The notes: generated by a model not told the origin, from the sequence alone. A stretch of 64,000 nucleotides of DNA from Daejeonella sp. JGW-45 (GCF_029360805.1 NZ_JARKNC010000010.1:299287-363286); one strand, 5' to 3'; counted from the first letter of the stretch, positions 17,288 to 27,563 are shown. Program-made: numbers and translations.

Positions 17288-18410
17288 ATCTTTACAAATG
17301 GTAGATTTAAGATCGCAGTATCTTAAAATAAAGCCGGAGGTAGATGAAGCCATTCAAAGGGTAATTGATGAATCCTCATTTATAAATGGACCAGCTGTCG
17401 AGGTATTCGCCACAAATCTAGCGGAGTATTTAGGGGCGAAATATGTAATCCCATGTGCTAACGGCACAGACGCTTTGCAAATCGCATTGATGGCATTGGG
17501 ACTTCAGCCTGGAGATGAAGTTATTGTTCCATGCTTTACATATGTGGCCACTGCAGAAGTCATAGCTCTTTTACAACTTAAACCCGTTCTTACTGACGTA
17601 GATCCTAAGACATTTAATATTACGGCAGAGCTAATTGAAAAAGTTATAACTTCTAAAACGCGTGCTATCGTACCCGTGCATCTGTTTGGACAAAGCGCAG
17701 ATATAGAGCCTATCATGGCCCTTGCTAAAAAGTATAATCTTTACGTTGTAGAAGATACTGCTCAAGCTATTGGTGCAGACTACTCATTTTCAACTGGAGA
17801 GGTCAGGAAGTGTGGTACCATAGGGCACATTGGAACTACCTCCTTTTTTCCTTCTAAAAATTTAGGTTGCTATGGGGACGGTGGAGCATTAGTCACAGAT
17901 GATGCTGATTTCGCAGGAAAAATCAAAATGATTGCTAACCACGGTCAGTCCCGAAAATATTATCACGAAGTTATTGGGGTCAATTCCAGATTAGATACTA
18001 TCCAGGCGGCAATTTTAAATGTGAAGCTTCGTGAACTGGATAAGTATGCCGCAAGCCGTAGTGACGTTGCAGCCTTTTATGATACACAGTTGGGTGGTAT
18101 AGATTGGCTGGAGATTCCAGAACGGGAGAAAAAATCCACACATGTTTTTCACCAATATACTCTTAAGTTAAAGCAACAGACTGATCGCAATCAACTTAAA
18201 AATTATCTTGAATCAAAGGGCATTCCTAGTATGGTCTACTACCCGGTGCCACTTCATTTGCAGGAAGCATTTAAAACACCAGCAAAAGGTGTCGGAGATT
18301 ATCCGATCACTGAATCATTATGCACTAGAGTTCTCTCTCTACCAATTCATACCGAAATGGGTGAGGAAGAAAAGGAATACATTACATCCTCAATAAAATC
18401 CTTTAAATAA
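17280..18410 (+). CDS. wbpE: UDP-3-keto-uronate aminotransferase, WbpE-like
   Basis: A 376-residue DegT/DnrJ/EryC1 enzyme. PLP lysine is Lys193 in [16 protein letters not shown]; also seen are [23 protein letters not shown] and [15 protein letters not shown]. The [10 protein letters not shown] motif and N-terminus [16 protein letters not shown] fit WbpE/WlbC, which aminate C3 of UDP-3-keto-GlcNAcA using glutamate. ATG 17280 overlaps tviC by eight bases, while the frame itself opens 60 bases earlier. The next gene is WbpD-like and a Gfo/Idh enzyme fit for WbpB lies at 21004, so the route is coherent. Confidence 0.85.
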   Translation: MNRSLQMVDLRSQYLKIKPEVDEAIQRVIDESSFINGPAVEVFATNLAEYLGAKYVIPCANGTDALQIALMALGLQPGDEVIVPCFTYVATAEVIALLQLKPVLTDVDPKTFNITAELIEKVITSKTRAIVPVHLFGQSADIEPIMALAKKYNLYVVEDTAQAIGADYSFSTGEVRKCGTIGHIGTTSFFPSKNLGCYGDGGALVTDDADFAGKIKMIANHGQSRKYYHEVIGVNSRLDTIQAAILNVKLRELDKYAASRSDVAAFYDTQLGGIDWLEIPEREKKSTHVFHQYTLKLKQQTDRNQLKNYLESKGIPSMVYYPVPLHLQEAFKTPAKGVGDYPITESLCTRVLSLPIHTEMGEEEKEYITSSIKSFK

Positions 18411-18411
18411 T

Positions 18412-18993
18412 ATGGATGAATTTTTTGTTCATGAGACCGCTATCGTAGATGATGGTTGTGAAATAGGGCGAGGCACTAAGATCTGGCATTTCTCACATAT
18501 TATGAGTGGTTGTAAGGTCGGCAGCAACTGTAATTTAGGGCAAAATGTGGTAGTCTCTCCCGAAGTTATTTTGGGGAATAATGTAAAAGTCCAGAACAAT
18601 GTTTCCATCTATACCGGGGTTATTTGTGAAGATGATGTATTTTTGGGCCCATCTATGGTGTTTACGAATGTTATAAACCCCAGGAGCTTTATAAACAGAC
18701 GTGACCAATACGCTAAAACAAATGTGGGAAGAGGGGCGTCGATTGGGGCAAATGCTACAATTGTTTGCGGTCACGATATTGGGCGATATGCATTTATTGG
18801 TGCGGGGGCGGTAGTAACGAAGAATGTCCCTCCCTACGCTTTAATGGTCGGCAATCCTGCGAGACAAATGGGATGGGTGAGTAAGTATGGTCATCGATTA
18901 GTTTTCGATAGACAGGGATTCTCGACTTGTTTTGAAAGTAAGCAACGATATCAATTGGTTAACGGTACAGTTACAGAAATTTCTGAGGTATGA
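18412..18993 (+). CDS. wbpD: Sugar N-acetyltransferase, WbpD-like
   Basis: A 193-residue left-handed beta-helix acetyltransferase with hexapeptide repeats throughout ([20 protein letters not shown] near the start, [20 protein letters not shown] near 105-125) and the end motif [16 protein letters not shown]. WbpD/WlbB acetylate the C3 amino group of UDP-GlcNAc3NA using acetyl-CoA. FdtC/QdtC, which acetylate dTDP-3-amino sugars, look very similar, so this enzyme could instead serve the FdtA/FdtB pathway. Position directly after the WbpE-like gene favours WbpD. It overlaps the next gene by four bases. Confidence 0.82.
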   Translation: MDEFFVHETAIVDDGCEIGRGTKIWHFSHIMSGCKVGSNCNLGQNVVVSPEVILGNNVKVQNNVSIYTGVICEDDVFLGPSMVFTNVINPRSFINRRDQYAKTNVGRGASIGANATIVCGHDIGRYAFIGAGAVVTKNVPPYALMVGNPARQMGWVSKYGHRLVFDRQGFSTCFESKQRYQLVNGTVTEISEV

Positions 18994-20006
18994 ATACGGG
19001 ACAGGGGTGCGAAATAAAAGCAATTGAATTTGTTTTTCCACAGAAAGTGGTTACCAACTCAGACCTTTCAAAGGAATTTCCTGACTATAACTTTAGTCTT
19101 TTTGAAGCCAAGGTTGGTATAAAGAACAGATATGTTGTGAGTGGTGGAGAAACAGCGTTGGATTTAGCGAAACAAGCTTGTGATCAGTTATTCAAAAATA
19201 TAGACCAGAGTAATATTGATTACATTATTTACTGCACTCAGAGCCCTGAATATATTTTACCGACGTCTGCTTGTATACTACAGGATTTATTATCTCTGAA
19301 AACCAATATTGGTGCATTAGATATTAATCTTGGATGTTCTGGATATACTTATGGCTTAACGGTTGCGAAAGGGCTTATTTTAAGCGGTCAGGCAACAAAT
19401 GTTCTATTAGTTACTGCAGAGACTTATTCAAAATATTTGCATCCAGGCGACCGGTCGAATAGAGCCATTTTCGGTGATGCTGCGTCAGCAACTTTAGTGG
19501 GAGAATGTAGTAATGAGGGGATAGGAAAATTCGTTTTTGGAACTGATGGGTCAGGATATAACAAATTGATCATTAAAAATGGAGGGGGCAGGAATTCTTA
19601 CCAAACGAACGCGGACCTTTTAAGTTATGGAACTGACAATTTGTATACTGACAATCACCTATACATGGACGGTCCTGAAATTTTTAACTTTACTTCGGAG
19701 AAAGTACCTCGGATTGTAAATGATCTGGCGGAAATTAACAATCTTAAAATGCCGCAGATTAATCAGACCATCTGTCATCAAGCAAACGCTGTAATGTTGG
19801 AACTTATTAGAAAAAAATGCAAGATTTCTAAAGATTCATTTTATATAGACCTAGCGGATGGTGGAAATACAGTGTCTAACACGATACCAATTGCTTTAAA
19901 AAGATATTCTCAGGGTCTCGACCAAAGCGAGACAGTCGCTTTGGTCGGATTTGGTGTCGGATTGTCTTGGTGTGGAGGCATTATTAATCTTAAACATAAA
20001 TTATAA
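18990..20006 (+). CDS. 3-oxoacyl-ACP synthase III-like (KAS III)
   Basis: A 338-residue thiolase-fold enzyme with the full KAS III triad: Cys116 in [11 protein letters not shown], His263 in CHQANAVML and Asn293 in [15 protein letters not shown] joins acetyl-CoA with malonyl-ACP to give acetoacetyl-ACP. No other fatty-acid synthesis genes (fabD, fabF, fabZ, fabI) are near. Instead it is followed at once by a small ACP and an SDR reductase, all inside a sugar operon. This points to a short acyl chain made for decorating an amino sugar. Start ATG overlaps the WbpD-like gene. Confidence 0.88.
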   Translation: MNTGQGCEIKAIEFVFPQKVVTNSDLSKEFPDYNFSLFEAKVGIKNRYVVSGGETALDLAKQACDQLFKNIDQSNIDYIIYCTQSPEYILPTSACILQDLLSLKTNIGALDINLGCSGYTYGLTVAKGLILSGQATNVLLVTAETYSKYLHPGDRSNRAIFGDAASATLVGECSNEGIGKFVFGTDGSGYNKLIIKNGGGRNSYQTNADLLSYGTDNLYTDNHLYMDGPEIFNFTSEKVPRIVNDLAEINNLKMPQINQTICHQANAVMLELIRKKCKISKDSFYIDLADGGNTVSNTIPIALKRYSQGLDQSETVALVGFGVGLSWCGGIINLKHKL

Positions 20007-20009
20007 TAA

Positions 20010-20243
20010 ATGGATCGATCAGCATTTCTTACAAAGTTTACAGAAACATTGGAACTCGAGGACGGGCTTATGGAGGATACCAATTTAAAGAATTTAGATG
20101 ACTGGGATTCAATGACAGAGATGATCACAATAGCATTTGTGAATGAACACTTTAAAACGAATCTTAAAGTAACTGATCTCTCTGTCGTAACTACGGTTGG
20201 GTCGCTAATGGAGTTAATAGGAATTGAAAATTTCGACAATTAG
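20010..20243 (+). CDS. Dedicated acyl carrier protein
   Basis: A 77-residue acidic helical protein with the phosphopantetheine-attachment Ser34 in DWDSMTEM, where DS(L/M) is the carrier-protein hallmark. The rest fits the four-helix ACP plan (LMEDTNLKNLDDWDS before, IAFVNEHFKTNLKVTDL after). It is diverged from housekeeping AcpP, whose motif is usually DSLD. It lies three bases after the KAS III gene and 11 bases before the SDR gene, so it most likely carries the chain these two enzymes make. Confidence 0.88.
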   Translation: MDRSAFLTKFTETLELEDGLMEDTNLKNLDDWDSMTEMITIAFVNEHFKTNLKVTDLSVVTTVGSLMELIGIENFDN

Positions 20244-20254
20244 TTATAACTGAA

Positions 20255-21001
20255 ATGTCGTTTATAGCTGCGGGATCTAGATATCTAGTAACAGGTGCGA
20301 CCTCGGGCATAGGTAAAGCAGTTGTAGAAGCACTGCTCGAAAATGGTGCGACCGTCCTGGGAATTGGAAGGGAAGCTGATAAAGTAGCCGCCATTACCGA
20401 ATCTTATCATCAAACTTTTGAATTTCATAGTTTAGATTTGTGCCAACTACACCTTATCGAAGACGCAATTTCAAAATATATCGGAACTGGCAAATTTGAC
20501 GGGTTTATTCATTGTGCTGGTAGAGATGAAACAACTCCATTACCCATGTGCAACGAGGAAAACATATCAAACCTTTTTAAAATCAATGTTTTTAGTGGAA
20601 TAGAACTATTAAGGGTTTTCTCAAAGAAGCGATTTAGCAATGATGGTTCTAGTATAGTATTCATTTCATCGGTTATGGCTGAGTTAGGACATCAGGGAAA
20701 AATAGGTTATTGCGCAACTAAGGCAGCCATTACGGGTGTTGTTAGAGCTGCGGCACTGGAATTGAGCAAGCGGAGGATTCGAGTAAACGCCATTTCACCA
20801 GCAATAGTTGTAAGTCCCATGTCGGATATGCTCTTAGCTGGGACCTCACATGATGAATATAAGGAGATAAACAAAATGCATCCAACCGGATTTGGTACCA
20901 CCATGGACGTTGTGCCAATGATTTTGTTTTTGCTGTCGGCAAACTCGAAATGGATTACAGGTCAAAATATTAAAATAGATGGAGGTTACTCTATTAAGTA
21001 A
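20255..21001 (+). CDS. SDR oxidoreductase, FabG-like
   Basis: A 248-residue classical short-chain dehydrogenase: TGATSGIGKAV (13-23), HCAGRDE, Asn111, Ser138/139 (FISSVMAE), Tyr152 and Lys156 in GYCATKAA, and the C-terminal ITGQNIKIDGGYS that FabG-type enzymes share. The likely job is to reduce 3-ketoacyl-ACP to 3-hydroxyacyl-ACP, given the KAS III and ACP genes just upstream. It could also act on a keto-sugar. No enoyl reductase or dehydratase is present, so the chain should stop at the 3-hydroxyacyl stage. Confidence 0.85.
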   Translation: MSFIAAGSRYLVTGATSGIGKAVVEALLENGATVLGIGREADKVAAITESYHQTFEFHSLDLCQLHLIEDAISKYIGTGKFDGFIHCAGRDETTPLPMCNEENISNLFKINVFSGIELLRVFSKKRFSNDGSSIVFISSVMAELGHQGKIGYCATKAAITGVVRAAALELSKRRIRVNAISPAIVVSPMSDMLLAGTSHDEYKEINKMHPTGFGTTMDVVPMILFLLSANSKWITGQNIKIDGGYSIK

Positions 21002-21003
21002 AT

Positions 21004-22014
21004 ATGGGGGAAATTAAGTTTGCCGTGATCGGCTATGGACATATCGGTAGAAGACATGCTGAGATGATTGAACGCACTCCTGAAGCCGAGCTTGTTGCGA
21101 TCGTTGATGTTAAGCCGCTCAAGGAGCTCGGAGCTATACCTGACGGAATCCCGGTGCTTTCGTCTCTTAACGAATTGCTGAGCTCCGGTTTAGAAGTAGA
21201 TGTTGTTAATATTTGTACTCCAAACGGATTCCATGCTGAACAGTCGCTAAAAGTTCTTGAAGCGCGAAAGCATTTAGTTGTCGAAAAGCCGATGGCATTG
21301 ACGAAATCAGATGCGGAAAAGGTAATCTTTAAGGCACTGCATGTCCATAAGCACCTGTTTGCAGTGATGCAGAATCGTTATTCTCCTCCCTCTGTTTGGA
21401 TAAAAGAACTTATCTCATCCGGCAAATTAGGGAAAATATTTATGGTACAGTTGAACTGCTACTGGAACAGAGATGATAGATATTATAAAGCAGGGGGGTG
21501 GCATGGAACCGCGGATTTAGACGGGGGTACATTATACACTCAATTCAGTCACTTTATTGACATCCTATACTGGCTTTTTGGGGATATACAGAACATCCAG
21601 GGTAAATTCAATGATTTTAGCCATCAGCATCTAACCGCCTTCGAAGACTCTGGGTTTGTTAGTTTTGATTTTGTCAATGGCGGAATGGGTTGTTTGAACT
21701 ACTCAACTTCCATATGGGACCAAAATCTCGAAAGTAGTATGACTATAATTGGAGAGAATGGAGCCGTAAAGATAGGTGGTCAATATATGGATAAAGTCGA
21801 ATACTGTCATATCAAAGATTATGAGATGCCCGACTTAGCACCTACAAATCCAGGAAATGATTATGGAGCATATAAAGGTTCTGCCCAAAATCATAATTAT
21901 GTTATTAACAATGTTGTGGACGTGTTGAAAGGCAGGGCTGCCATTACAACTAATGCTTTGGAAGGGTTAAAAGTTGTAGACATTATTGAACGTATTTATA
22001 GTTGTAAAATATGA
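21004..22014 (+). CDS. Gfo/Idh/MocA oxidoreductase, WbpB-like role
   Basis: A 336-residue NAD(P) sugar oxidoreductase. N-terminal Rossmann motif GYGHIGRRHAEMI (about 9-21), then NICTPNGFHAEQSL, VVEKPMALTKSDAEK (about 93-107), and the substrate domain with NCYWNRDDRYYKAGGWHGTADLDGG and FSHFIDILYWLFGD. WbpB/WlbA enzymes of this family oxidise C3 of UDP-GlcNAcA, the step needed before the WbpE-like aminotransferase. The match with that role rests on pathway logic and on the CYWNRDDRYY segment. Its stop overlaps the next start. Another keto-sugar oxidoreductase is possible. Confidence 0.75.
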   Translation: MGEIKFAVIGYGHIGRRHAEMIERTPEAELVAIVDVKPLKELGAIPDGIPVLSSLNELLSSGLEVDVVNICTPNGFHAEQSLKVLEARKHLVVEKPMALTKSDAEKVIFKALHVHKHLFAVMQNRYSPPSVWIKELISSGKLGKIFMVQLNCYWNRDDRYYKAGGWHGTADLDGGTLYTQFSHFIDILYWLFGDIQNIQGKFNDFSHQHLTAFEDSGFVSFDFVNGGMGCLNYSTSIWDQNLESSMTIIGENGAVKIGGQYMDKVEYCHIKDYEMPDLAPTNPGNDYGAYKGSAQNHNYVINNVVDVLKGRAAITTNALEGLKVVDIIERIYSCKI

Positions 22015-23117
22015 AGTTTATTCCGCTGAGCTCTCCTGACATACGCCAGGCCGATATTGATGCAGTAACGGAAGTGTTGATGAGTGGAATGTTGGTCCAG
22101 GGCATAAACGTAAATAAGTTTGAGGATTCATTCTGCAGGGTAACTGGGTCGAAAAGCGCTATTGCGGTTTCAAATGGAACCGCGACTATGCATTTAGCTT
22201 TGATAGCACTAGGAATTGGTAAGGGGGATGAAGTTATCGTACCCGCTTTCTCATATATTGCAACTGCTAACGTTGTTGAATTGGTTGGAGCTACACCAGT
22301 ATTTGTAGATATCGATTTGGCAACTTTCAATATCGATGTGAGTAAGATTGAGCATAATATAAGCAAAAAAACAAAAGCAATTATCCCTGTTCACGAATTT
22401 GGCCTAGCGTGTGATATCGAGAAAGTAATGCATATTGCCAACAAATATAATTTGCATGTGATAGAAGATGCTGCATGTGCTCTCGGGGCAACTCAGAATA
22501 ATAAAAGTGTTGGAACATTCGGAACATTTGGATCTTTTTCCTTTCATCCCAGAAAGGCGATCTCTTCTGGAGAGGGTGGAATAGTTTCTGTGCAGGATTC
22601 TATATTGGATAGAAAGATAAGAATTCTTCGAAATCACGGTATAGAGTATGTTGACGGTTCTATGGAATTCGTCGAAGCCGGCTTTAATTATAGGATGACT
22701 GATTTTCAAGCGGCATTAGTGGCTAGTCAAATGACGCGGTTCAACGAGATTTTAACTACTAAGCGTTCTTTGGTTGACGGATATTATTCATTAATCAATT
22801 GTAATAGAGTCTCTTTACCGACGGTGCCCTATGATCGTCCACATACTTGGCAAACATTTCACGTATTGATTAATGAATCGATAAATAGAGATAAACTGAT
22901 TCAAGCAATGAAGGATAATGGCATAGGTACAAATTATGGTGCGCAGTGTATTCCGGCCCAAAAGTATTACTATAAAAAGTATCGTTTAAATTCTGGTGAA
23001 GACTATCCAAATGCTTGGAAGGCATACAAAACCGGCCTCGCTCTTCCAATATATGAAAAGTTAAACTCTGGCCAAATTGAATACATTTCTGAGATTATTA
23101 ATAAACTTACTAAATAA
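22011..23117 (+). CDS. DegT/DnrJ/EryC1 sugar aminotransferase
   Basis: A 368-residue PLP enzyme with Lys182 in FSFHPRKAISSGEGGI, AVSNGTATMHLAL, VIVPAFSYIATANV, EDAACALGA and GFNYRMTDFQAALV. This C4-type signature occurs in enzymes acting on 4-keto sugars such as ArnB, PglE or perosamine synthase. Its substrate cannot be fixed. The candidates are the GDP-4-keto-6-deoxymannose made by Gmd, which would give perosamine, or the product of the epimerase/dehydratase encoded next. ATG overlaps the Gfo/Idh stop by four bases. Confidence 0.82.
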   Translation: MKFIPLSSPDIRQADIDAVTEVLMSGMLVQGINVNKFEDSFCRVTGSKSAIAVSNGTATMHLALIALGIGKGDEVIVPAFSYIATANVVELVGATPVFVDIDLATFNIDVSKIEHNISKKTKAIIPVHEFGLACDIEKVMHIANKYNLHVIEDAACALGATQNNKSVGTFGTFGSFSFHPRKAISSGEGGIVSVQDSILDRKIRILRNHGIEYVDGSMEFVEAGFNYRMTDFQAALVASQMTRFNEILTTKRSLVDGYYSLINCNRVSLPTVPYDRPHTWQTFHVLINESINRDKLIQAMKDNGIGTNYGAQCIPAQKYYYKKYRLNSGEDYPNAWKAYKTGLALPIYEKLNSGQIEYISEIINKLTK

Positions 23118-23123
23118 ACTAAC

Positions 23124-24080
23124 ATGTTGACAAATAAAACAATCTTCATAACAGGCGGTGCCGGCTTTATTGCTAACACACTCATTAAGCACTACGTAGA
23201 AAATAATACAATTGTTGTATACGACAATTTCCATCGAGACACATTGACTGGTAGTGGCCTAAGCAATCATCCTAATGTCAAGATCATAAAAGGAGATGTG
23301 CTTGATTATGAATTGCTTGAATCGAGCATGAAAGGTGTGGATATTGTTGTTCATGCGGCCGGTATTGCTGGAATTGATACTGTTGTTAAAAACCCGGTGA
23401 CTACAATGCGGGTGAATATGATAGGAACAGCAAACGCTCTAGAAGCCGCAAGAGTGAATGGCATTTCAGATAGGTTTGTTGATTTTTCCACTTCAGAGGT
23501 TTTTGGATCAATGGCATTTAGATCGACCGAGGCTGATGCTACAGTATCAGGCTCAGCAGGCGAGGCGCGATGGACTTACGCTGTATCTAAGCTAGCTGGG
23601 GAACATCTAGCGCATGCGTATTATAGCCAGTTCAAGCTACCAGTTGTTACTGTCAGGCCATTTAATGTATATGGACCAGGTCAGACAGGAGAAGGTGCGA
23701 TCCAGATTTTTATTAAAAGAGCGCTAAGTAATGAAGATATTAAGATAGATGGAGATGGTAATCAGATCAGAGCGTGGTGTTATGTGGATGATTTTGTAGA
23801 TTGTTTAATACGTTGCATCGAAGATCCGAAAGCAATTGGGGAAAGTTTCAATCTTGGTAATGCACGCGCAGTAATAACAATACTTGGTTTAGCCCAAACC
23901 GTTTGTCGCGTACTGAATTCAAAGTCAAGAATTTTATTTGAGGCCCCCTTGTCTGCGGATATTGCCATAAGGATTCCTAGTGTGGAAAAAACATTCGAAA
24001 TCCTGGGCTTCAAAGCAAAAGTTGATCTGGAGGAGGGTATTTTAAACACTGCTGAATGGATCAAGAAACTGGATAAATGA
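23124..24080 (+). CDS. NAD-dependent sugar epimerase/dehydratase
   Basis: A 318-residue extended SDR. It shows [10 protein letters not shown] (11-20, with Ala instead of the third Gly), [16 protein letters not shown] (121-129), Tyr152/Lys156 in [25 protein letters not shown], and [12 protein letters not shown]. The Thr-Ser-Glu set in STSEVFG has the same spacing to the catalytic Tyr as in 4,6-dehydratases and UDP-glucuronate decarboxylases, so either is possible besides a plain 4-epimerase. It sits between two DegT aminotransferase genes and overlaps the second by four bases. It probably prepares a 4-keto intermediate for one of them. Confidence 0.78.
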   Translation: MLTNKTIFITGGAGFIANTLIKHYVENNTIVVYDNFHRDTLTGSGLSNHPNVKIIKGDVLDYELLESSMKGVDIVVHAAGIAGIDTVVKNPVTTMRVNMIGTANALEAARVNGISDRFVDFSTSEVFGSMAFRSTEADATVSGSAGEARWTYAVSKLAGEHLAHAYYSQFKLPVVTVRPFNVYGPGQTGEGAIQIFIKRALSNEDIKIDGDGNQIRAWCYVDDFVDCLIRCIEDPKAIGESFNLGNARAVITILGLAQTVCRVLNSKSRILFEAPLSADIAIRIPSVEKTFEILGFKAKVDLEEGILNTAEWIKKLDK

Positions 24081-25111
24081 TAACCCATTCGAGGCCAACT
24101 ATTACAGATGAAGACCGGTTGGCTGTCGACAGACAACTTTCATCTGGTAATATTGCGAAGGGAACCTTAGTTAATGACTTTCAGAATGTTTTTGAGCAAT
24201 ATACGTCTGTACAAAAATGTCGATTTGTCGATAGTGGTTCAAAAGCCATTTTTATGGCGCTGCAAATCCTGAAGATCGGTAACGGAGATGAAGTCATTTT
24301 ACCAACTTATTTGTGTCATAATGTTCTTGATGCCGTAATTGAATCAGGAGCGGTTCCTGTATTATGTGACATATCAGATGGATGGAACGCAGATGTGAAT
24401 GATGTTGAAAAGGTATTCACAGGTAGAACCAAGTGTATTATTTTAGTACACACAATGGGGATAGCAGTCGATGTAAATAACTTTAAAAAGTTTAATGTAC
24501 CTATTATTGAAGACTGTTGCCAAGCTTTAGGCTCAAAAAACAGCAAAGGAGAAATGGTAGGTGGAATAGGCGATTTTTCGGTTTTTTCTTTCCATGCAAT
24601 TAAATGTCTAACAACAGGTGAGGGGGGAATGTTATGCACGAACAATGAAAAATTCCTTGATTTTGTGAATAACAAAAACCAAATAAAAGCCATAGGAAGT
24701 TCGATGACAGATATTCAAGCCGCACTTGGAATTTCTCAATTGAATCAATACCAAAGGTTTTTGGAGAGGAGAGCAAAGATTGCAAACGACTATATAGATA
24801 GGATCGAATTGCAGAGCTTAATCGCTGATTTTAAAAGAGTCTCACCGACAACCAATTTTTACAGATTTTTAATTGTCTCTGATGGTGCATTTGACGATAT
24901 AAGAAGTTATTTCTCTAATAAAGGAATTGCCGTTCGAAAGGGGGTAGATGAATTACTTCATTTATCTTACCCGCAATTCTCCAGGTCAGAATATAGCAAC
25001 GCGGAGTACATCCTTAAAAGAACCATTTCTATACCAATTTATCCATCATTGACTTCTATTCAGCAAAATAAAATTGTTGACGCAATAAACACTTATGAAA
25101 AGTTCAGATAA
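24077..25111 (+). CDS. Divergent DegT/DnrJ/EryC1 aminotransferase
   Basis: A 344-residue PLP-fold protein, shorter than its neighbours, with Lys176 in [17 protein letters not shown] and [11 protein letters not shown] before it. The N-terminal [15 protein letters not shown] and [13 protein letters not shown] differ from the usual NGT and PxFTY motifs, and the C-terminal domain is compact. It is the third plus-strand DegT protein in the operon, and its substrate is unknown. Its end overlaps the methyltransferase gene by 17 bases. Loss of the standard substrate-loop motifs suggests a non-standard sugar. Confidence 0.75.
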   Translation: MITHSRPTITDEDRLAVDRQLSSGNIAKGTLVNDFQNVFEQYTSVQKCRFVDSGSKAIFMALQILKIGNGDEVILPTYLCHNVLDAVIESGAVPVLCDISDGWNADVNDVEKVFTGRTKCIILVHTMGIAVDVNNFKKFNVPIIEDCCQALGSKNSKGEMVGGIGDFSVFSFHAIKCLTTGEGGMLCTNNEKFLDFVNNKNQIKAIGSSMTDIQAALGISQLNQYQRFLERRAKIANDYIDRIELQSLIADFKRVSPTTNFYRFLIVSDGAFDDIRSYFSNKGIAVRKGVDELLHLSYPQFSRSEYSNAEYILKRTISIPIYPSLTSIQQNKIVDAINTYEKFR

Positions 25112-25715
25112 AGAAAGAATTATTCGCCGTTATGATGAAAGGCTTGAAAAATTTGGTGCGACTATAGAAGCTTTGGCTTCGGGAAATATTGAAAGGCATA
25201 ATTTAAGATTTAAGATCTCTACTGAAGTCGGAATACAGAATGGGGACACCATTCTTGATTTGGGATGCGGGTTTGCTGACTATTATCAATATTTGGCTGA
25301 ACAGGGCTTCAATATTACATATTCTGGCTATGATATAAATCCATCTTTGATTGAAAAAGCCATAGAAAAATTTCCTCAATTGGATCTTCAAACCAAAGAT
25401 ATACTTCAGGACGATTTCCCAACTTTCGATTATATTGTTTCGTCATCATGCTTCAATCTACCATTGACGGAACAGGATAATTATGAATTTATTGCAGAGA
25501 TTCTTCAGAAATGTTACGAACACGCAGAAAAAGGCGTTGCAATTGATTTTAATAGCTCATATGTAGATTTCAAAAGTGCGGATGGATTTCATTACGAACC
25601 GGAACGGGTATTTAGTATTGCAAAAAAAATCACCAAGAGAGTCTCATTAAGGCATGATTACCCACTATTTGAGTTTGCGATTTATATGTATAAGGATTTT
25701 AAAGGTTGGCGTTAA
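25095..25715 (+). CDS. Class I SAM-dependent methyltransferase
   Basis: A 206-residue methyltransferase. Motif I is ILDLGCGFADYYQYLAEQG (about 53-71), followed by GYDINPSLIEKA and DYIVSSSCFNLPLTEQD. The N-terminal [16 protein letters not shown] is the pattern of free-standing sugar or amine methyltransferases. It overlaps both neighbours (17 bases upstream, and TAATG downstream), so tight co-expression with the aminotransferase and NodB-like genes is likely. N-methylation of an amino sugar or O-methylation are both open. Confidence 0.82.
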   Translation: MKSSDKERIIRRYDERLEKFGATIEALASGNIERHNLRFKISTEVGIQNGDTILDLGCGFADYYQYLAEQGFNITYSGYDINPSLIEKAIEKFPQLDLQTKDILQDDFPTFDYIVSSSCFNLPLTEQDNYEFIAEILQKCYEHAEKGVAIDFNSSYVDFKSADGFHYEPERVFSIAKKITKRVSLRHDYPLFEFAIYMYKDFKGWR

Positions 25716-26575
25716 TGAAGAAGTTTTGTGTCACTTTCGATGTTGATTTAACAGACTACCTTTCTGGAAATAATAGTGATGAGATGGATGAATGCTTTGA
25801 TACTATCAAAGAGAAACTATCAGAATATCCCGAGGTAAAAACCACATGGTTTATTAGAATTGATAAGCAAATCGAAAGTATTTATGGCACCGGAGATTAT
25901 ATATTTACAAGACACAGAGAAAAACTCCGGTGGCTAACGGACAACGGTCATGAACTTGGCTGGCATTATCATGGATATAAGCTTGAAGGAGGAAGCTGGG
26001 TCCAAAATGTGGATGAGGATGAAATCGCCATAGAACTAGAAAAATATGCCGGGGTTGCAATAGGTTATAATCTTAGGATATCGAGGATGGGGTGGGGATT
26101 CCATACGGGCAAAACGTTAAAAAGAATATATTCTTTGGGATTCGAAACAGATAGCAGTGCCATTCCTCGACCAGTGTATAGCTGGGAAAAAAATATAAGA
26201 GATTGGTCTATAACACCTAATAGCCCCTACTATCCTGGGGAGAATGATTATCGAACAGAAATGGGAAAAAAAATTGGAATTCTTGAGGTACCGATTAATA
26301 CGGCCTACCTGAAACTTGATACAGATACGGAAAACGTGAAGAGATACATCAATGTTGGTTATAAACACAAACATTTTAAGAAAGCCATTGAAACACTGAG
26401 TCATTTGCCGTTAATAGTTTCCGTAACCCATCCATATGAACTAGTAGTTAACGAAATATCTCATCCACTGCTGTCTTTTGATATCTCCGAGTTCGGTTTA
26501 AATCTACAGTTTCTTTTGGAGAGCCAATTTGCATTTATAACAATGTCAAATATTAATAATGAAAACTTTAACTAA
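25715..26575 (+). CDS. Atypical NodB-fold polysaccharide deacetylase-like protein
   Basis: About 286 residues from ATG 25715 (the frame opens at TTG 25706). Polysaccharide-deacetylase (CE4) fold without signal peptide. Motif 1 is TFDVD instead of TFDDG, and motif 2 is GHELGWHYHGY, with a His-x-His in place of Hx3H. A late SVTHPYEL supplies another His. A cytoplasmic location suggests a nucleotide-sugar or small-molecule amide as substrate, not polymer. It sits beside the methyltransferase and the aldolase/ATP-grasp genes, and a second NodB-like gene follows at 32438. Confidence 0.7.
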   Translation: MKKFCVTFDVDLTDYLSGNNSDEMDECFDTIKEKLSEYPEVKTTWFIRIDKQIESIYGTGDYIFTRHREKLRWLTDNGHELGWHYHGYKLEGGSWVQNVDEDEIAIELEKYAGVAIGYNLRISRMGWGFHTGKTLKRIYSLGFETDSSAIPRPVYSWEKNIRDWSITPNSPYYPGENDYRTEMGKKIGILEVPINTAYLKLDTDTENVKRYINVGYKHKHFKKAIETLSHLPLIVSVTHPYELVVNEISHPLLSFDISEFGLNLQFLLESQFAFITMSNINNENFN

Positions 26576-26576
26576 T

Positions 26577-27563
26577 ATGGAAATCTTAGATACCACTTTA
26601 AGAGATGGAAGCTATGTGATAGATTTTAAGTTCAATAGCATACAAACCTATGAAATCGCAAAGCGACTAGATAATGCCGGATTTCCATATATAGAGATAG
26701 GACACGGCTTGGGACTAGGTGCCACTAAGCGCCCTGGAATGATAGGGGGTAGTAGTGATGAGGGATGGTTAGAATCCGCATCTTCTGCAGTTCAAAAAGG
26801 AAAGTGGGGAATGTTCTTTATACCGGGTATAGGAGATTTTAATGATATCGATATTGCCTGTAAGTATAAAATGAACTTTATCAGAATTGGCGCAAATGTC
26901 GATTCCTTTGAAAAAGCGGAACCTTATATTAGATATGCCAAAGAAAAAGGCTTGTTTGTATGCGCCAATTTTATGAAAACGTATGCATTAGGATATGAGG
27001 AAGTCGGCAGGGTTGCAGCAAGGGCTAGTTCATATGGCGCAGATTTAAATTGTATTGTTGATTCTGCGGGGGCAATGCTGCCATCTGATGTGGAGGGATA
27101 TATTACTGCCATCCGAAATGAAACAGATAAGAAAATTGGTTTTCATGGCCACAATAATTTAGGGATGGCTAATATTAACAGTATCCGGGCTTATGAAATG
27201 GGTTTGGATATCCTGGATACGAGTCTCAGGGGGATGGCCAGAAGTGCAGGAAATACGGTTACAGAAATATTTTTGTTGACTATGAAGCGAATGGGAGTCG
27301 ACTTTGGTTATGATATTTTTAGTATAATGGATATAGCAGAGCAATTTATTGATCCATTAATGGCTGGTTACAGACAAGTGGACTCCGAAAGTATTCTATC
27401 TGGCTTCGCGAAATTCCATTCGTCATTTGCGCCTATTATTCACCGAATTAGTGAATTGTATGAAGTAGATCCACGGGCGGTGATAGTGGAACTTTGTAAA
27501 GTTGATTGTATTAATGCCGAAGAAAAATTGGTTGAACAAATTGCAAAGGGATTAATTAAGTAG
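26577..27563 (+). CDS. DRE-TIM aldolase (4-hydroxy-2-oxovalerate aldolase-like)
   Basis: A 328-residue TIM-barrel metal-dependent carbon-carbon lyase/ligase. The signature LDTTLRDGSYV is at residues 4-14, an HxH metal motif is in GFHGHNNLGMANINS, and SLRGMARSAGNT and ILSGFAKFHSSFAPII follow. 4-hydroxy-2-oxovalerate aldolase, HMG-CoA lyase and isopropylmalate synthase share this fold. The short length (no regulatory domain) fits an aldolase using pyruvate and an aldehyde. ATG 26577 directly follows the previous stop; an ATG at 26559 would overlap it. An ATP-grasp and an aminotransferase gene follow. Confidence 0.8.
   Translation: MEILDTTLRDGSYVIDFKFNSIQTYEIAKRLDNAGFPYIEIGHGLGLGATKRPGMIGGSSDEGWLESASSAVQKGKWGMFFIPGIGDFNDIDIACKYKMNFIRIGANVDSFEKAEPYIRYAKEKGLFVCANFMKTYALGYEEVGRVAARASSYGADLNCIVDSAGAMLPSDVEGYITAIRNETDKKIGFHGHNNLGMANINSIRAYEMGLDILDTSLRGMARSAGNTVTEIFLLTMKRMGVDFGYDIFSIMDIAEQFIDPLMAGYRQVDSESILSGFAKFHSSFAPIIHRISELYEVDPRAVIVELCKVDCINAEEKLVEQIAKGLIK

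Noticed and set aside
18990-21001. Part of the fatty-acid synthesis cluster
   Set aside because: fabD, fabF, fabZ, plsX and rpmF are missing, and the genes are embedded between sugar-nucleotide genes with overlapping ends.
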